DNA from: Prochlorococcus marinus str. MIT 1214
Lineage (GTDB): Bacteria; Cyanobacteriota; Cyanobacteriia; PCC-6307; Cyanobiaceae
Direction of reading: 5' to 3'
Length of the DNA: 64,000 nucleotides
Assembly (NCBI RefSeq): GCF_027359355.1
Contig: NZ_CP114777.1
Coordinates: 1,116,001-1,180,000 of the forward strand
This document shows positions 1-9,526 of the stretch, piece by piece. Position numbers and translations under genes: made by a program. How positions within the stretch are numbered: position 1 is the stretch's first letter; the number at the start of each line of letters is the position of its first letter. The notes beneath the pieces were generated by a model that was not told the DNA's origin, did no database searches, and worked only from the letters and a program-made list of their open reading frames with translations.

Positions 1-473
1 AGAATAATCAGAATTTTCCCATCAGAATCGATTCCCAGTCGCTTGAGTAGAGCAACAATTTCGCTTGTTTTAGGAACTTCTAGCTTTGAACCGAAGTCTT
101 TAATTATTTTTGCATCTGAAATCCTACTCATTAAAGCAGTACGAAGAGCTAGCCTTCGTTCTTTCCTATTCATTTCCAAGCTATATTTGCGAGGTTTGGG
201 GCCAAATATAATTCCACCTCCTGGGCGAAGAGGAGTTCTAATTGAACCTTGCCTTGCTCTACCAGTACCTTTTTGCTTATAGGGTTTCCTCCCGCCTCCT
301 CGAACCTCAGACCTAGTCAGAGTGCTTGCAGTTCCTTGTCGGCTATGAGCCTGTTGGCGCAAAACAGCACGATGTAATAAATCTGCTGCTGTAGATTCCT
401 TGGCAGTTTTCAAATCAATTGATGATTCTCCAGCCTCTTTGCCTTGCCAATCAAGAACAGTACAGTTAGCCAT
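1..473 (-). CDS. rplD: 50S ribosomal protein L4 (partial, 3' end outside window)
   Basis: Component of the large ribosomal subunit that lines the peptide exit tunnel. About 157 N-terminal residues are present and the C-terminus runs off the left edge. The family loop [19 protein letters not shown] lies near residues 59-77. Two adjacent ATGs (474-476 and 471-473) are possible; I chose the inner one because a GGAGG Shine-Dalgarno inside the end of rplC is then six bases away and the protein begins MANCTVLDW. Its ATG shares one base with the rplC stop (TGATG), indicating translational coupling in the S10 operon. Confidence 0.95.
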   Translation of the reverse strand, partial: MANCTVLDWQGKEAGESSIDLKTAKESTAADLLHRAVLRQQAHSRQGTASTLTRSEVRGGGRKPYKQKGTGRARQGSIRTPLRPGGGIIFGPKPRKYSLEMNRKERRLALRTALMSRISDAKIIKDFGSKLEVPKTSEIVALLKRLGIDSDGKILII

Positions 474-1129
474 CATTTACCTCCTTGCTGGGTAGAGACG
501 CCAACTCTTTTGGCAGGTCTAATGTTTAAAAGAGATCCGGGCTTCCCTGGAACAGATCCTTTTACTACCAATAAATTGTGATTTGTATCTATCTTTAGAA
601 TTTCAAGGCCTCTTGTAGTGACTTTTTTACCGCCCATACGACCAGCCATCCTTTTCCCTGGATAAACACGACCAGGAGTTGTTCCAGCCCCTGTCGAACC
701 AGGCAATCGATGATTCTTTGAACCGTGACTCATAGGTCCTCGGCTAAAGCCATGTCGCTTTTGATAACCTGCGAATCCTCTACCCATAGTGTCGCCACTA
801 ACATCAACTTTTTGACCTTTTTCGAAATCATCGACAGTGATTGCCGCTCCAAGTTTAAATTCACCAGAATTTTCTACTCGGTACTCTCGAAGATGACGCA
901 AAAGGTCATTTCCTGATTTAGCAAGATGACCTTTTGAAGGCTTGTTAATAAGTTTTTCACGAATTAATTGAAAGCCTATCTGAACAGAGGCATAACCATC
1001 CGTATCAGAGGATTTCAATTGAGTGATTCGACAGGGACCCGCTTCGATCAAAGTGACTGGAACGGCTCTGCCTTGATCATCGAAGAGTTGGGACATCCCC
1101 AACTTCTTACCTAAGATTCCTAAAGACAT
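473..1129 (-). CDS. rplC: 50S ribosomal protein L3
   Basis: Large-subunit protein that binds near the 3' end of 23S rRNA early in assembly. At 218 aa it has the usual bacterial length, and the central extension [17 protein letters not shown] (residues 125-141) that reaches toward the peptidyl transferase centre is intact. It is the first gene of the run, followed by rplD with a one-base overlap, which is the usual head of the S10 ribosomal cluster. The ATG has no clear Shine-Dalgarno before it, so initiation may depend on the long leader region upstream. Confidence 0.97.
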   Translation of the reverse strand: MSLGILGKKLGMSQLFDDQGRAVPVTLIEAGPCRITQLKSSDTDGYASVQIGFQLIREKLINKPSKGHLAKSGNDLLRHLREYRVENSGEFKLGAAITVDDFEKGQKVDVSGDTMGRGFAGYQKRHGFSRGPMSHGSKNHRLPGSTGAGTTPGRVYPGKRMAGRMGGKKVTTRGLEILKIDTNHNLLVVKGSVPGKPGSLLNIRPAKRVGVSTQQGGK

Positions 1130-1499
1130 GAGTTAAATAAACGCCAGCTAAAAGGTCAATCTATAAATAGAGAGACTTGGAATCTGAATTAAATCGCCTA
1201 TCTAGCCAAAAAAGTTGAAGTTAATTGAAGTTCAATTTATTTGGGAAAATGCTAGCGACAATCAGCTGGCTGAGACTTTTTCAAACTTTTCAAAAAGTTC
1301 AAACAGTATCTCGACAAAAGAAAATAAATTCTTCTGCACTGGCCAAAAAGACCAAACGCATACGCCTAGTCTGCTCAAGCGTCTAGAGGCCCGGCTAGCG
1401 GGCGGGCATAGAAAAGCTTTAGCAACTTAAAAGATTACACTATTAACACCCATTTTGTGTGATGCTTCACTTGAATAAGATAAAGAATTTGATTTAAGG
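1130..1499. other. Divergent intergenic region between rplC and ndhN, with a GC-rich hairpin
   Basis: This 370-base gap must hold the promoter and leader of the ribosomal operon (minus) and the promoter of ndhN (plus). A short AT-rich inverted repeat (ACTTTTT / AAAAAGT, 1275-1281 and 1292-1298) and a markedly GC-rich patch at about 1375-1406 stand out. The patch contains a perfect five-pair stem GCCCG/CGGGC (1389-1393 and 1399-1403) with a five-base loop. No T-run follows on either strand, so it does not look like a simple terminator. I see no convincing gene here; a 71-codon plus-strand frame across it resembles no protein I know. Confidence 0.4.
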
Positions 1500-1964
1500 A
1501 TGCCTTTATTACTCTCTGGTCAGAAATTTCGCACTGATCTTGAATCATTCGGCTGCCTTGCCATCCTTAGTCCATTAGAAGGTGGAGCAGAAACTCGTTT
1601 ACTTCGAAGACTTAGAGCTAGCGGCTATCAAACACAGATAACTTCCGCTAGAGGATTAGGAGATCCAGTTATCTTTCTTACCCAATTACATGGAATCAGA
1701 CCACCGCATTTGGGACATCAAAATGTTGGAAGGAATGGGGCCTTAGGTGAAGTTCAACAAGTTATTCCTCAATTAAATGAATTGTTAGTCGAAGATAGAA
1801 CCTTGGTTTTATGGTTATTAGAGGGGCAAGTCTTGTCCAAGTCAGAGCTGTTAGCAATAAATAATCTCTGTCAAAAGGAACCTCGAATCAAAATTGTTAT
1901 TGAGATGGGAGGAGCTCGAAGTATTAAATGGCAACCATTAAACGAATTCATAAATAGAAATTAG
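1500..1964 (+). CDS. ndhN: NAD(P)H-quinone oxidoreductase subunit N
   Basis: Small cyanobacterial/plastid-specific subunit of the NDH-1 complex, which works in cyclic electron flow and respiration at the thylakoid membrane. The 154-aa product has the family opening [15 protein letters not shown], the central [20 protein letters not shown] stretch (about residues 75-94) and no membrane segments, as expected for a peripheral subunit. The ATG is preceded by AAGG. The gene lies 12 bases upstream of ldpA on the same strand, so the two are probably co-transcribed. A second NDH-1 gene, ndhS, lies about 52 kb away in this window. Confidence 0.95.
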   Translation: MPLLLSGQKFRTDLESFGCLAILSPLEGGAETRLLRRLRASGYQTQITSARGLGDPVIFLTQLHGIRPPHLGHQNVGRNGALGEVQQVIPQLNELLVEDRTLVLWLLEGQVLSKSELLAINNLCQKEPRIKIVIEMGGARSIKWQPLNEFINRN

Positions 1965-1976
1965 ACAGTCATCAAG

Positions 1977-2999
1977 GTGATTACTCACAATTCGATTTGC
2001 AATTCTGAAGCTCTCAAAAAAGGTAACTGGGTAAAATTAATTTGTGGCGCAAGTAATCAAGACTTATCTTCCATAACTGATCTTTGCTCAATTTATGGAG
2101 CTGCAGGGGTTCATTGCATTGACCTTGCTGCCGACGAAGCTGTCATACATGCAGCTCGCAATGCTATTGATTGGGTTTTCCAAACTTATGGAAAAAAACC
2201 TTGGCTGATGATCAGCTTAAGTGATGGAAAAGATGCGCATTTTCGCAAAGCTTGGTTTGATCCAGACCTATGTCCTTCGAATTGCTCAAGACCCTGTCAA
2301 AGCATTTGTCCAGCTCACGCGATTGAAAACGAAGGTGGTATAAAGGCAAATAAATGCTATGGATGTGGCCGATGTATTGATACATGCCCACTAGGAATCA
2401 TTCAAGAAAAGGATCGAAGATTAACTCTGAAAGATTTTGCTCCATTGTTAACAAGTATCAGACCAGATGCAGTAGAAATTCATACTGCTCCAGGAAGAGG
2501 CCAAGAATTTGAAAAAACAATCAAGGAAATTTTTAAAGTCGATCTACATCTACAACGATTATCTGTAAGCTGCGGTTTACAAGGGCATGGAATAAACCAT
2601 GAAAAATTAGCAGAAGAACTTTGGCTGCGACATAAATTCCTGAGAATTCATAATCAAAAACCTCTGTGGCAAATTGATGGGCGTCGAATGAGTGGAGATC
2701 TCGGAGCAGGTGCGGCCAAAATCGCAGTAAAACTCTGGGAAAGAATACGCCCAATAGCCCCACCAGGTCCCTTACAACTTGCTGGAGGGACTAATGAATC
2801 GACCATTAAGTACCTTTCAGAGATCAAAGGGCCTGAAGGAGTTGCTTTTGGAGGGAGAGCAAGGAGAATAATCCAACCATGGCTAGAAGAGGCTCAACGA
2901 AAAAGAATTAGTCTTAGAGAGTGGCCTGAAGGCTGGGAGGCAGCTCTTGCAGAGGCAAAACAACTGATAAATCCTTGGCTGGAAAGAAAATCTTTATAA
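1977..2999 (+). CDS. ldpA: Light-dependent period protein LdpA, iron-sulfur redox sensor
   Basis: LdpA is known in Synechococcus elongatus as an Fe-S protein that passes light and redox state to the circadian clock. This 340-aa product has the family stretch NWVKLICGASNQDL near the N-terminus and two ferredoxin-like cysteine sets: C99, C103, C107, C111 and C127, C130, C133, C137. It starts at GTG, which leaves a ten-residue lead before the conserved block; no better start is in frame. It follows ndhN closely, consistent with a redox-linked operon. Prochlorococcus has a reduced clock lacking KaiA, so the output of LdpA here may differ; that is inference. Confidence 0.92.
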   Translation: MITHNSICNSEALKKGNWVKLICGASNQDLSSITDLCSIYGAAGVHCIDLAADEAVIHAARNAIDWVFQTYGKKPWLMISLSDGKDAHFRKAWFDPDLCPSNCSRPCQSICPAHAIENEGGIKANKCYGCGRCIDTCPLGIIQEKDRRLTLKDFAPLLTSIRPDAVEIHTAPGRGQEFEKTIKEIFKVDLHLQRLSVSCGLQGHGINHEKLAEELWLRHKFLRIHNQKPLWQIDGRRMSGDLGAGAAKIAVKLWERIRPIAPPGPLQLAGGTNESTIKYLSEIKGPEGVAFGGRARRIIQPWLEEAQRKRISLREWPEGWEAALAEAKQLINPWLERKSL

Positions 3000-3100
3000 T
3001 GGGACTTCCCTTACCTAAATCAACCATTCGAACGCCTACGTTGAGCTCTATTAATGAAGAAATCTTCCGATTACCTAAAAAAAACTGGATAAAGACATGA
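2999..3100 (+). CDS. Possible 33-aa small protein overlapping the ldpA stop
   Basis: An ATG overlapping the ldpA stop (TAATG) opens a 33-codon frame ending in TGA. The product begins MGLPLPKSTIRTP and ends KKNWIKT; it is basic and has no membrane segment. Coupling through the overlapping stop/start would permit translation without its own ribosome site. I recognise no family. The frame is short enough to be chance, so this is a tentative call based only on the stop/start overlap and its position between ldpA and the tRNA. Confidence 0.25.
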   Translation: MGLPLPKSTIRTPTLSSINEEIFRLPKKNWIKT

Positions 3101-3181
3101 CAGGATTGAATCAAATATGCAATTATCTAATAGAAGAATCCAAATCTATGATTCTCAACTGCAAACATAGATCTGGAACAA

Positions 3182-3253
3182 TGGGCCGTCGCCAAGTGGT
3201 AAGGCATCGGGTTTTGGTCTCGACATTCCTAGGTTCGAATCCTAGCGGCCCAG
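3182..3253 (+). tRNA. tRNA-Gln (UUG)
   Basis: A 72-base cloverleaf with a seven-pair acceptor stem (TGGGCCG with CGGCCCA), discriminator G, T-loop GGTTCGAATCC and anticodon TTG in the loop TTTTGGT. The U1-A72 opening pair is typical of tRNA-Gln. CCA is not encoded. It lies just before a HAD hydrolase gene on the same strand. Confidence 0.97.
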
Positions 3254-3266
3254 TTTTAAACAATTA

Positions 3267-4046
3267 GTGATAGAGAAGCCTCTACTTGTTTTTGATTTTG
3301 ATGGTGTCATCGTTGACGGCATTAAGGAGTATTGGTCAAGTTCTTGTCAAACTTGTGTAAATATACTTTCTGCCAAAGAAAAAGAAATTATTTCTTTTCC
3401 TACTGAGATTCCCAAAACTTTTAAGGCCATGAGGCCATGGGTTAATCATGGTTGGGAAATGGTTATTTTGGCTGCTGAATGTTCCAATAAAACTAGTCAA
3501 TTAAACTTAAAAGGTTTACAAAATTTCTCAAAAAATTATCAAATAGAACGCTCTTTAGCTCTTGAAAAATGGGGTTGGACACCTGTTCAATTACAAGAAG
3601 CTTTAAATCAAACGAGAAGAGAAGCAATATCAAATCATTTCAGTCAGTGGTTAAATCTTCATCAGCCTTTTTCTTTAGTCACTCAACGCCTCAAGACACT
3701 TGAGAAGGAAGGCATTGAATTTGCTGTTTTAACAACAAAAAGTATTGAGTTTACAAAAAAACTTTTGAACTGTTTCGATCTTCAGCCAAAGCTTGTTTTC
3801 GGTCACGAATCAGGAAGTAAAGTCGATGTCTTGAGCCAACTCTTACAGACAAGAATAATTCAAGGGTTTATTGAAGATCGAAGAACTACCTTAGAAAAAG
3901 TCTTGGAAGATCCAAAGCTGAAATCTATCCCTTGTTACCTAGCAAGCTGGGGATACTTAAAACCTCAGGATAAAAATAATCTTCCTTCCAGTATTAAATT
4001 ATTAAATTCAGATACTTTACGAGAACCTATTTCAAAGTGGTCTTGA
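3267..4046 (+). CDS. HAD superfamily hydrolase
   Basis: Probable phosphatase of the haloacid dehalogenase superfamily, cytoplasmic, substrate unknown. The 259-aa product carries motif I as DFDGVIVDG (residues 10-18), with Asp10 as the expected nucleophile and Asp12 as the acid/base. A threonine-containing motif II (AVLTTKS) and a late acidic motif (GFIEDRRTT) follow, and the helical insert between motifs I and II matches a subfamily-I cap. It starts at GTG only 13 bases after tRNA-Gln. Its stop codon lies inside the -35 region of the recA promoter. Confidence 0.8.
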   Translation: MIEKPLLVFDFDGVIVDGIKEYWSSSCQTCVNILSAKEKEIISFPTEIPKTFKAMRPWVNHGWEMVILAAECSNKTSQLNLKGLQNFSKNYQIERSLALEKWGWTPVQLQEALNQTRREAISNHFSQWLNLHQPFSLVTQRLKTLEKEGIEFAVLTTKSIEFTKKLLNCFDLQPKLVFGHESGSKVDVLSQLLQTRIIQGFIEDRRTTLEKVLEDPKLKSIPCYLASWGYLKPQDKNNLPSSIKLLNSDTLREPISKWS

Positions 4047-4070
4047 CTTAATAGCGTACGTCTGTACTAT
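4043..4070 (+). promoter_or_regulatory. recA promoter overlapped by a LexA-like SOS box
   Basis: TTGACT (4043-4048) and TACTAT (4065-4070) are separated by 16 bases and make a good sigma-70-type promoter about 90 bases upstream of recA. The palindrome CGTACGTCTGTACT (4055-4068) sits across the spacer and -10 element. It fits the cyanobacterial LexA site, two GTAC half-sites four bases apart, as I recall the consensus, except for one flanking base. Repressor bound here would block polymerase directly. The -35 element overlaps the stop codon of the preceding HAD gene. Confidence 0.6.
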
Positions 4071-4158
4071 CGGTTTAATCGCTATTCGTTGAGGAACTGA
4101 GTATTTCATCATCAATCTCAACGTCTGTTGTTATCCATCTGAATCAACGTTATTTGTC

Positions 4159-5292
4159 ATGTCAAACGAAGGTAAGTCACTCCAATCAACTGAACCGAAG
4201 AGAATAGACGCAAAATCTGGAGAAAAAGAAAAAGCATTGAGCTTAGTGGTTGGGCAAATAGAACGCAATTTCGGAAAGGGTTCGATCATGCGTCTTGGGG
4301 ACGCGTCAAAGATGCGGGTAGAAACAATATCTACGGGTGCTTTAACTCTTGATTTAGCTCTTGGTGGCGGCTATCCCAAAGGACGTGTAATTGAAGTTTA
4401 TGGTCCCGAAAGCTCTGGGAAAACAACGCTGACATTACATGCGATAGCTGAGATTCAACGTAACGGCGGAGTTGCTGCATTTGTAGATGCAGAACATGCT
4501 CTTGACCCAGTCTATGCAGCTTCTCTTGGTGTTGACGTAGAGAATCTTCTCGTATCTCAACCTGATACAGGCGAGATGGCATTGGAAATCGTGGACCAAC
4601 TTATTAGATCTGCTGCAGTCGATCTAGTTGTTGTTGATTCAGTCGCTGCACTTACGCCCCGTTCAGAGATAGAAGGAGAAATGGGTGATCATTCAGTAGG
4701 CGCTCAAGCTCGTCTAATGAGTCAAGCAATGAGAAAAATTACTGGAAATATTGGCAAGTCTGGTTGCACAGTGATTTTCTTAAATCAATTACGTCTAAAA
4801 ATTGGTATTACATATGGGAATCCAGAAACAACCACTGGTGGAAATGCTCTTAAATTTTATGCGTCTGTAAGGTTAGATATTCGTCGTATTCAAACGTTAA
4901 AGAGAGGAACTGAAGAATATGGAATTCGCGCAAAAGTGAAAGTCGCAAAAAACAAAGTTGCACCTCCATTCCGAATAGCCGAATTTGATATTCTTTTTGG
5001 AAAAGGAATTAGTACTCTCGGTTGTCTTCTTGATTTGGCAGATGAGACTAATGTCGTTACTCGTAAAGGAGCTTGGTATAGCTATGAAGGTGACAATATT
5101 GGGCAAGGGAGAGACAATACCATTACCTGGCTTGAACAAAATCCTGAATCAAAAGAAATAATTGAAAAGTTAGTTAAAGAAAAATTAACTGAAGGCTCAG
5201 AAGTAAGTGCTAATTCAATGAGACCATTAGCGGCAGCCGCTCGACAGGCTTCATCACGACCAAACCTAAGCAAAGTTTCAGCGAACGGTTAA
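4159..5292 (+). CDS. recA: Recombinase RecA
   Basis: Strand-exchange ATPase of homologous recombination and co-protease for the SOS repressor. The 377-aa product has an N-terminal helix, the Walker A sequence GPESSGKTT (residues 82-90), the Walker B stretch [10 protein letters not shown], and the DNA-binding loop 2 region with [14 protein letters not shown]. The long, low-complexity C-tail ending [12 protein letters not shown] is typical of marine picocyanobacteria. A LexA-like box overlaps its promoter, so DNA damage control is likely. It is monocistronic: the next gene is convergent. Confidence 0.98.
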   Translation: MSNEGKSLQSTEPKRIDAKSGEKEKALSLVVGQIERNFGKGSIMRLGDASKMRVETISTGALTLDLALGGGYPKGRVIEVYGPESSGKTTLTLHAIAEIQRNGGVAAFVDAEHALDPVYAASLGVDVENLLVSQPDTGEMALEIVDQLIRSAAVDLVVVDSVAALTPRSEIEGEMGDHSVGAQARLMSQAMRKITGNIGKSGCTVIFLNQLRLKIGITYGNPETTTGGNALKFYASVRLDIRRIQTLKRGTEEYGIRAKVKVAKNKVAPPFRIAEFDILFGKGISTLGCLLDLADETNVVTRKGAWYSYEGDNIGQGRDNTITWLEQNPESKEIIEKLVKEKLTEGSEVSANSMRPLAAAARQASSRPNLSKVSANG

Positions 5293-5312
5293 AGAAAAAA
5301 ACATAATTATCT

Positions 5313-5552
5313 TTATCTGATATCAGCAGGAATCCACCACCCTGCAGCAGGTCCAACGAAGCGAACAATGATCCAAAGAATAACTAAAGCAGCAATACCT
5401 ATCCATCCTGCACGTATACTTAATTGTATAAATTGATCTCGTTGCGCTTGTGTAACAGGAAACCAAGAGACAATACGAGGTGACTCATTCCTAGAGTTTT
5501 TCTTACCACGAGGTTTTAATCCTTGCTCAGATCTTCGGCGTGCTTCTCCCAT
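5313..5552 (-). CDS. DUF2839 family small membrane protein
   Basis: A 79-aa cyanobacterial protein of unknown function. It opens with the family signature MGEARRRSEQGLKPRG, a basic cytoplasmic N-terminus, and has one membrane segment near the C-terminus (AGWIGIAALVILWIIVRFVG). The ATG at 5550-5552 was chosen over an in-frame TTG two codons earlier because the conserved family start is MGEA. It lies downstream of the helicase-like gene on the same strand and may share its transcript. Convergent with recA, 20 bases apart. Confidence 0.85.
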   Translation of the reverse strand: MGEARRRSEQGLKPRGKKNSRNESPRIVSWFPVTQAQRDQFIQLSIRAGWIGIAALVILWIIVRFVGPAAGWWIPADIR

Positions 5553-5590
5553 TATCAAAAAACAATATTTTTTAATCTAAGAGATTGATT

Positions 5591-7039
5591 TTAATAAGGC
5601 AATAAACGCTCTAAAGCGACCCACGGCTCAAGCGCTTCGAATATTAGTTTTCCCCAACTTCTATAGTGCATACGGCCGTCAAGTATGGCGACTCGAACAT
5701 CTTTCCCCCTAATGATTGCAATCGATTTAAGAAGGGTAGTAAGGGTTTCTGGGAAAAGGAATTCTCGAAACCAGTCACGACCTTGATGCTTAAGCATTTC
5801 AACTTTGGCTGCAATCCAAGGTGATTCTAAAGTAGGCAATGGAATCACTGGGAAAATCAACTGGTCTGGAGTTGGCAAATTGTACTGATTAATAATCCAC
5901 CAATCACAGCTACAACAAATAATCCCATTCGTCTCAATATTAGTAGTTTCATGAACGACTCTCAATCCAAATTCTCCAGCCAATTCACTAGTTATCTGAA
6001 GTCGTAGTTGTAAATCATCTACCAAAATAATAGTTGAATGAGAACGACCAAGAATTAATCTTTGACACTGTCTTATAATATGACGATAAAAATGAGATGT
6101 ATTTGGCAAAGGTTGTCTTTTAGGAACAAATAACGGAGTAGGTTCTTGATCAAATTTATTTCCTAAATTCACCTTGACATTGAAAGTTAATTTTTTCCTA
6201 TTTAAATCTAAAAAGAAAGAATCGCTTTGAGCTGAGTTAGCCAGCATCAAAAAAGTATTTTTTGATAGGAGAACTGAGAGAGTTTGCGAAGGAAGCAAAG
6301 GTTGAATATGCCAATCCCAACTAAGTTTTCGATTGTCTAGTTTCGCCCATGTTACCCATTCGTTGTTGACGACATTAAGCACTCTTCCCCAAGGCATTGC
6401 TGAAGGCAAGTCATCTTTGAGAATTGCTTTTAACGCTAAAAGCTCACTATAATCAACTCTTTTGACAGCATCAGCACTTACTGAATGACTAAAAAGACTC
6501 CGACTTAGACGCTCATGAACTGCAATAATTGAAGCTTCAAAACGTGGGTGAGAAGCAATTAAATCCTCCCAATCTTTTGGAGTAACTTGAATAGACATAG
6601 ATTCTCTAATCTCACTAAGAATAAACTCAGATTCAGGAAAAATTAATTGGCGATTTTTCAATAAATCTTTGTCATGTGCGCAAATAAGATCTTGATATGT
6701 TAGAACCCAAATTTTTTTATCTGAAGGAATTAATTCAATTCCTTCTACATAATCAAAACCTAATCGACTAGATCTTAACTTTGGTAATTCCACTTCAAAC
6801 AAAAGTCGATATTGTCTCTCTGAAAGAATCAGCACAATATTATTGTTATGCAAGCAAAGTGGAATCAAAAGGCCAGGCCACCAAAAATCTTTACTGTCAC
6901 TTGATAATTGAATATAAGTATTATCTTTACGACTTAAGCTTCTAGAGATCAATCTTGTTAGGGTCAAATTATGAGGCCATAGAGCAAGATTGTTTTGATA
7001 GTATTTTTTTAAATGTTTATGTGAATTCACCTCAAGCAT
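5591..7039 (-). CDS. DinG-like helicase relative, probably degenerate
   Basis: A 482-aa cyanobacterial protein resembling XPD/DinG-type superfamily 2 helicases only in its C-terminal part, where GRDWFREFLFPETLTTLLKS and VRVAILDGRMHYRSWGK (about residues 410-460) match the layout of DinG motifs V-VI. I see no Walker A (GxGKT) in the N-terminal half; its usual position is taken by FWWPGLLIPLCLHNNN. The DEAH box and the four DinG cluster cysteines are also not evident. Catalysis therefore seems doubtful and a DNA-binding or structural role is possible. It is divergent from tyrA and precedes DUF2839. Confidence 0.6.
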   Translation of the reverse strand: MLEVNSHKHLKKYYQNNLALWPHNLTLTRLISRSLSRKDNTYIQLSSDSKDFWWPGLLIPLCLHNNNIVLILSERQYRLLFEVELPKLRSSRLGFDYVEGIELIPSDKKIWVLTYQDLICAHDKDLLKNRQLIFPESEFILSEIRESMSIQVTPKDWEDLIASHPRFEASIIAVHERLSRSLFSHSVSADAVKRVDYSELLALKAILKDDLPSAMPWGRVLNVVNNEWVTWAKLDNRKLSWDWHIQPLLPSQTLSVLLSKNTFLMLANSAQSDSFFLDLNRKKLTFNVKVNLGNKFDQEPTPLFVPKRQPLPNTSHFYRHIIRQCQRLILGRSHSTIILVDDLQLRLQITSELAGEFGLRVVHETTNIETNGIICCSCDWWIINQYNLPTPDQLIFPVIPLPTLESPWIAAKVEMLKHQGRDWFREFLFPETLTTLLKSIAIIRGKDVRVAILDGRMHYRSWGKLIFEALEPWVALERLLPY

Positions 7040-7112
7040 AAGTAAGACCTTTTATCTATAAATTCTTTTAATCATGTTGCCCTATCAATAAATATATAGA
7101 ACAATACTATTT

Positions 7113-7973
7113 ATGGAGCTTAAAACAAAACCCTCTAAAAGTATTGGAATTGTCGGATTAGGTCTAATTGGAGGATCCTTAGGCTTAGATCTCCAAAAGC
7201 TTGGATATACAGTTTATGGGATTGCTCATCGAGAAAAAACTGCACAAAAAGCCAAAGAAAGAAAACTAGCCCAAATTGTTAGTACTGATCCAAGTGTATT
7301 AAAAAATTGTTCTCTTATTTATATTGCTTTACCACTTCAGCAGCTCCTAAATCCTTCTTCCTCTTTAATAAATGCCATTCCTAGGAATGCTGTTGTTACT
7401 GATGTTGGATCTGTAAAAGTCCCCATTTTAAATACTTGGAACAACCTACATCCACGTTTTGTAGCAAGTCATCCAATGACAGGAACAGAAGAATCTGGTG
7501 TTAACGCAGGTCAACATGATTTATTTAAAAATAAGCCATGGGTCGTTACGCCAAATAAAGAAACTGATCAAAAAGCTCTCGAAATAGTTCACAAAATTTC
7601 TTTGTCACTTGGGAGTAAATGGATAAGCGCTGAAGCTCAAATGCATGATGAAGCTGTTGGATTGATTTCACATTTACCAGTTCTAATTAGCGCGGCATTG
7701 CTGAATACTCTCAGAAGAGATGTAAAGCCTTCCTTATATTCATTTGCAAAAAGTATTGCATCCAGTGGGTTCGCTGACACATCCAGGGTCGGAGGTGGCA
7801 ACCCAGAGCTAGGAGTCTCTATGGCAAAATTTAACAAGAAAAATTTAGCGAGACATATTGCATCTTATAGACATTCTCTAGGTCTATTTGAAAAATATTT
7901 ACTTGAAGAGAACTGGAGTGAACTCGAAAAAATACTAGTTAATACACAGGAAGAAAGACAGAATTTCGTTTAA
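7113..7973 (+). CDS. tyrA: Prephenate/arogenate dehydrogenase
   Basis: Oxidative decarboxylation step of tyrosine synthesis; cyanobacterial members usually use arogenate and NADP+. The 286-aa product starts with a Rossmann fold bearing GLGLIGGS (from residue 15), then DVGSVK, and the catalytic-region SHPMTGTEESG. The C-terminal helical domain contains AVGLISHLPVLISAAL, matching the family dimer domain. It has no fused chorismate mutase or ACT domain, consistent with a single-function enzyme. It converges on crtD with only seven bases between stops. Confidence 0.93.
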   Translation: MELKTKPSKSIGIVGLGLIGGSLGLDLQKLGYTVYGIAHREKTAQKAKERKLAQIVSTDPSVLKNCSLIYIALPLQQLLNPSSSLINAIPRNAVVTDVGSVKVPILNTWNNLHPRFVASHPMTGTEESGVNAGQHDLFKNKPWVVTPNKETDQKALEIVHKISLSLGSKWISAEAQMHDEAVGLISHLPVLISAALLNTLRRDVKPSLYSFAKSIASSGFADTSRVGGGNPELGVSMAKFNKKNLARHIASYRHSLGLFEKYLLEENWSELEKILVNTQEERQNFV

Positions 7974-7980
7974 AAACCTA

Positions 7981-9498
7981 CTAACAAAAGGTAGGGATAT
8001 TCAAATGTCTACCTTTAGATTCCATTAGTTGTCTGACAACCATCATGGCTGATTGGCTTACGCCAGCTGTACCTTCGCCTGGATAAATTGAATCTCCACA
8101 AAGCCATAAACCTTTGAGAGGGGTTCTACTGGACAAGCCAAAAGGGCCAAATTGATCTGGATGTTGACCAAGCCCTCCTACTATTCCACCAGGACGTCCT
8201 GTCCACCTTTCAAAGCTTCTTGGGGTTGAAAGTTCTTGATGATCCCAACTCGTCTCTAGCAAATCAAACTTTTTATTTAAAATAGTTCCAATCTGTTTTT
8301 CTATAATATTTTTTTTCCTGGCATAGGATTGACTATCTAGATTAGACCATTGATCAATATCAACAAATACACTTACAATTAAAGTAGCCATTCCAGCTGG
8401 TGCACGCTGATCATCTTCCATACTTATAGAAATAAATAAAGATCCAAAATTCTCATCGAACATTTGAATATGTCCTGGACAATTAACTGGCAAGTCAGAA
8501 CGATGGAGAGCTCCATAAAATACAAGGGCACCACTGGGTTTGGGTAATTTTTTTATACTTTCACGGTATGTTTTGGATAAACCTCCATCAATAGGAATTA
8601 AATCTAAAAGAGATTGAGGAGGCAAACTAAAAACAATATCTGATGCTTTCATCTGTATCAAATTCTTTCTTCTATCAATTAGGGTGACATCAAAAATATT
8701 TGATTTTTTTTTACTTAAAATTTCTGTCACTCTATGCCCGATCAAAAGGCTTCCACCATCTCTCAAAAAACTCTCTTTCAACAAATCGCTAAGAATTTGC
8801 ATGGATCCATGAAGATGCCATAAGCCTCTCGGGGATTGGGCCATTTGAAGAACAGTTGCACCGTATAAAGCTGCAGTTCTACTTGCTGGCTCTTGAGAGT
8901 AAAGTTTTAATTGAAGGTCTAGAAAACTACGTAGACGTCTATCTTTATAACAACCAGTTATTTGAAGCAAGTCTGAAATAGTCAATTTGCTCAAAAAACC
9001 TGTTAAAAGATTTGAAGGACGTATGGCTCTAATTAATTGACTTAAGTCCCAAAAATTTCTTACCGGAAGTATTGGATCTCTTTCGACAAATTCCCAGTTA
9101 CTTTCGTGAATTTTTGAACATAATGACCAGAAGATCTCACTCCCAGGAAACTGTTCTTGTCTTTCTTTCTTCCATCGCAATGGATCATACCAAAGATTGA
9201 TTGGCTTACTCCCATCACCCAGATCAACTGAACATCCAGGATCTAAAATTTTTGCATCAGGTAACGGAATATCTAAATAATTAAATAAACGATGATGAAT
9301 TCCTCCACTCTCAAGGCCTGCAACTTGGGTAGCGCCTACATCAAAGGTATAAGAACCTCTTTTAAAAGTTCCTGCACATCCACCTAGTTGACTATGTGCT
9401 TCGACCAAAGTTACCTGATAACCCTCTTTAGCTAGCAGAGCAGCACCTGTTAAGCCAGCTATCCCTCCCCCAACAACAATGATAGATTCTTCAGACAT
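7981..9498 (-). CDS. crtD: Carotenoid C-3',4' desaturase-like FAD oxidoreductase (CrtD family)
   Basis: Membrane-associated desaturase of the phytoene dehydrogenase superfamily. The 505-aa product starts with the dinucleotide fold [15 protein letters not shown] (residues 8-22), then [20 protein letters not shown] (39-58), a stretch characteristic of cyanobacterial CrtD rather than CrtH isomerases, and ends with a C-terminal FAD contact [17 protein letters not shown]. In other cyanobacteria CrtD acts in myxoxanthophyll synthesis. Its substrate in Prochlorococcus is unclear because that pigment is not a major one there. It is divergent from the fructosamine-kinase-like gene, 28 bases apart. Confidence 0.88.
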   Translation of the reverse strand: MSEESIIVVGGGIAGLTGAALLAKEGYQVTLVEAHSQLGGCAGTFKRGSYTFDVGATQVAGLESGGIHHRLFNYLDIPLPDAKILDPGCSVDLGDGSKPINLWYDPLRWKKERQEQFPGSEIFWSLCSKIHESNWEFVERDPILPVRNFWDLSQLIRAIRPSNLLTGFLSKLTISDLLQITGCYKDRRLRSFLDLQLKLYSQEPASRTAALYGATVLQMAQSPRGLWHLHGSMQILSDLLKESFLRDGGSLLIGHRVTEILSKKKSNIFDVTLIDRRKNLIQMKASDIVFSLPPQSLLDLIPIDGGLSKTYRESIKKLPKPSGALVFYGALHRSDLPVNCPGHIQMFDENFGSLFISISMEDDQRAPAGMATLIVSVFVDIDQWSNLDSQSYARKKNIIEKQIGTILNKKFDLLETSWDHQELSTPRSFERWTGRPGGIVGGLGQHPDQFGPFGLSSRTPLKGLWLCGDSIYPGEGTAGVSQSAMMVVRQLMESKGRHLNIPTFC

Positions 9499-9526
9499 AA
9501 AAAATTATCAAGAGAGAATAAAGTGA

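Noticed and set aside
1215-1430. 71-codon plus-strand frame between rplC and ndhN
   Set aside because: Composition is not protein-like, it spans the operon leader and the GC-rich hairpin, and no family is recognisable.
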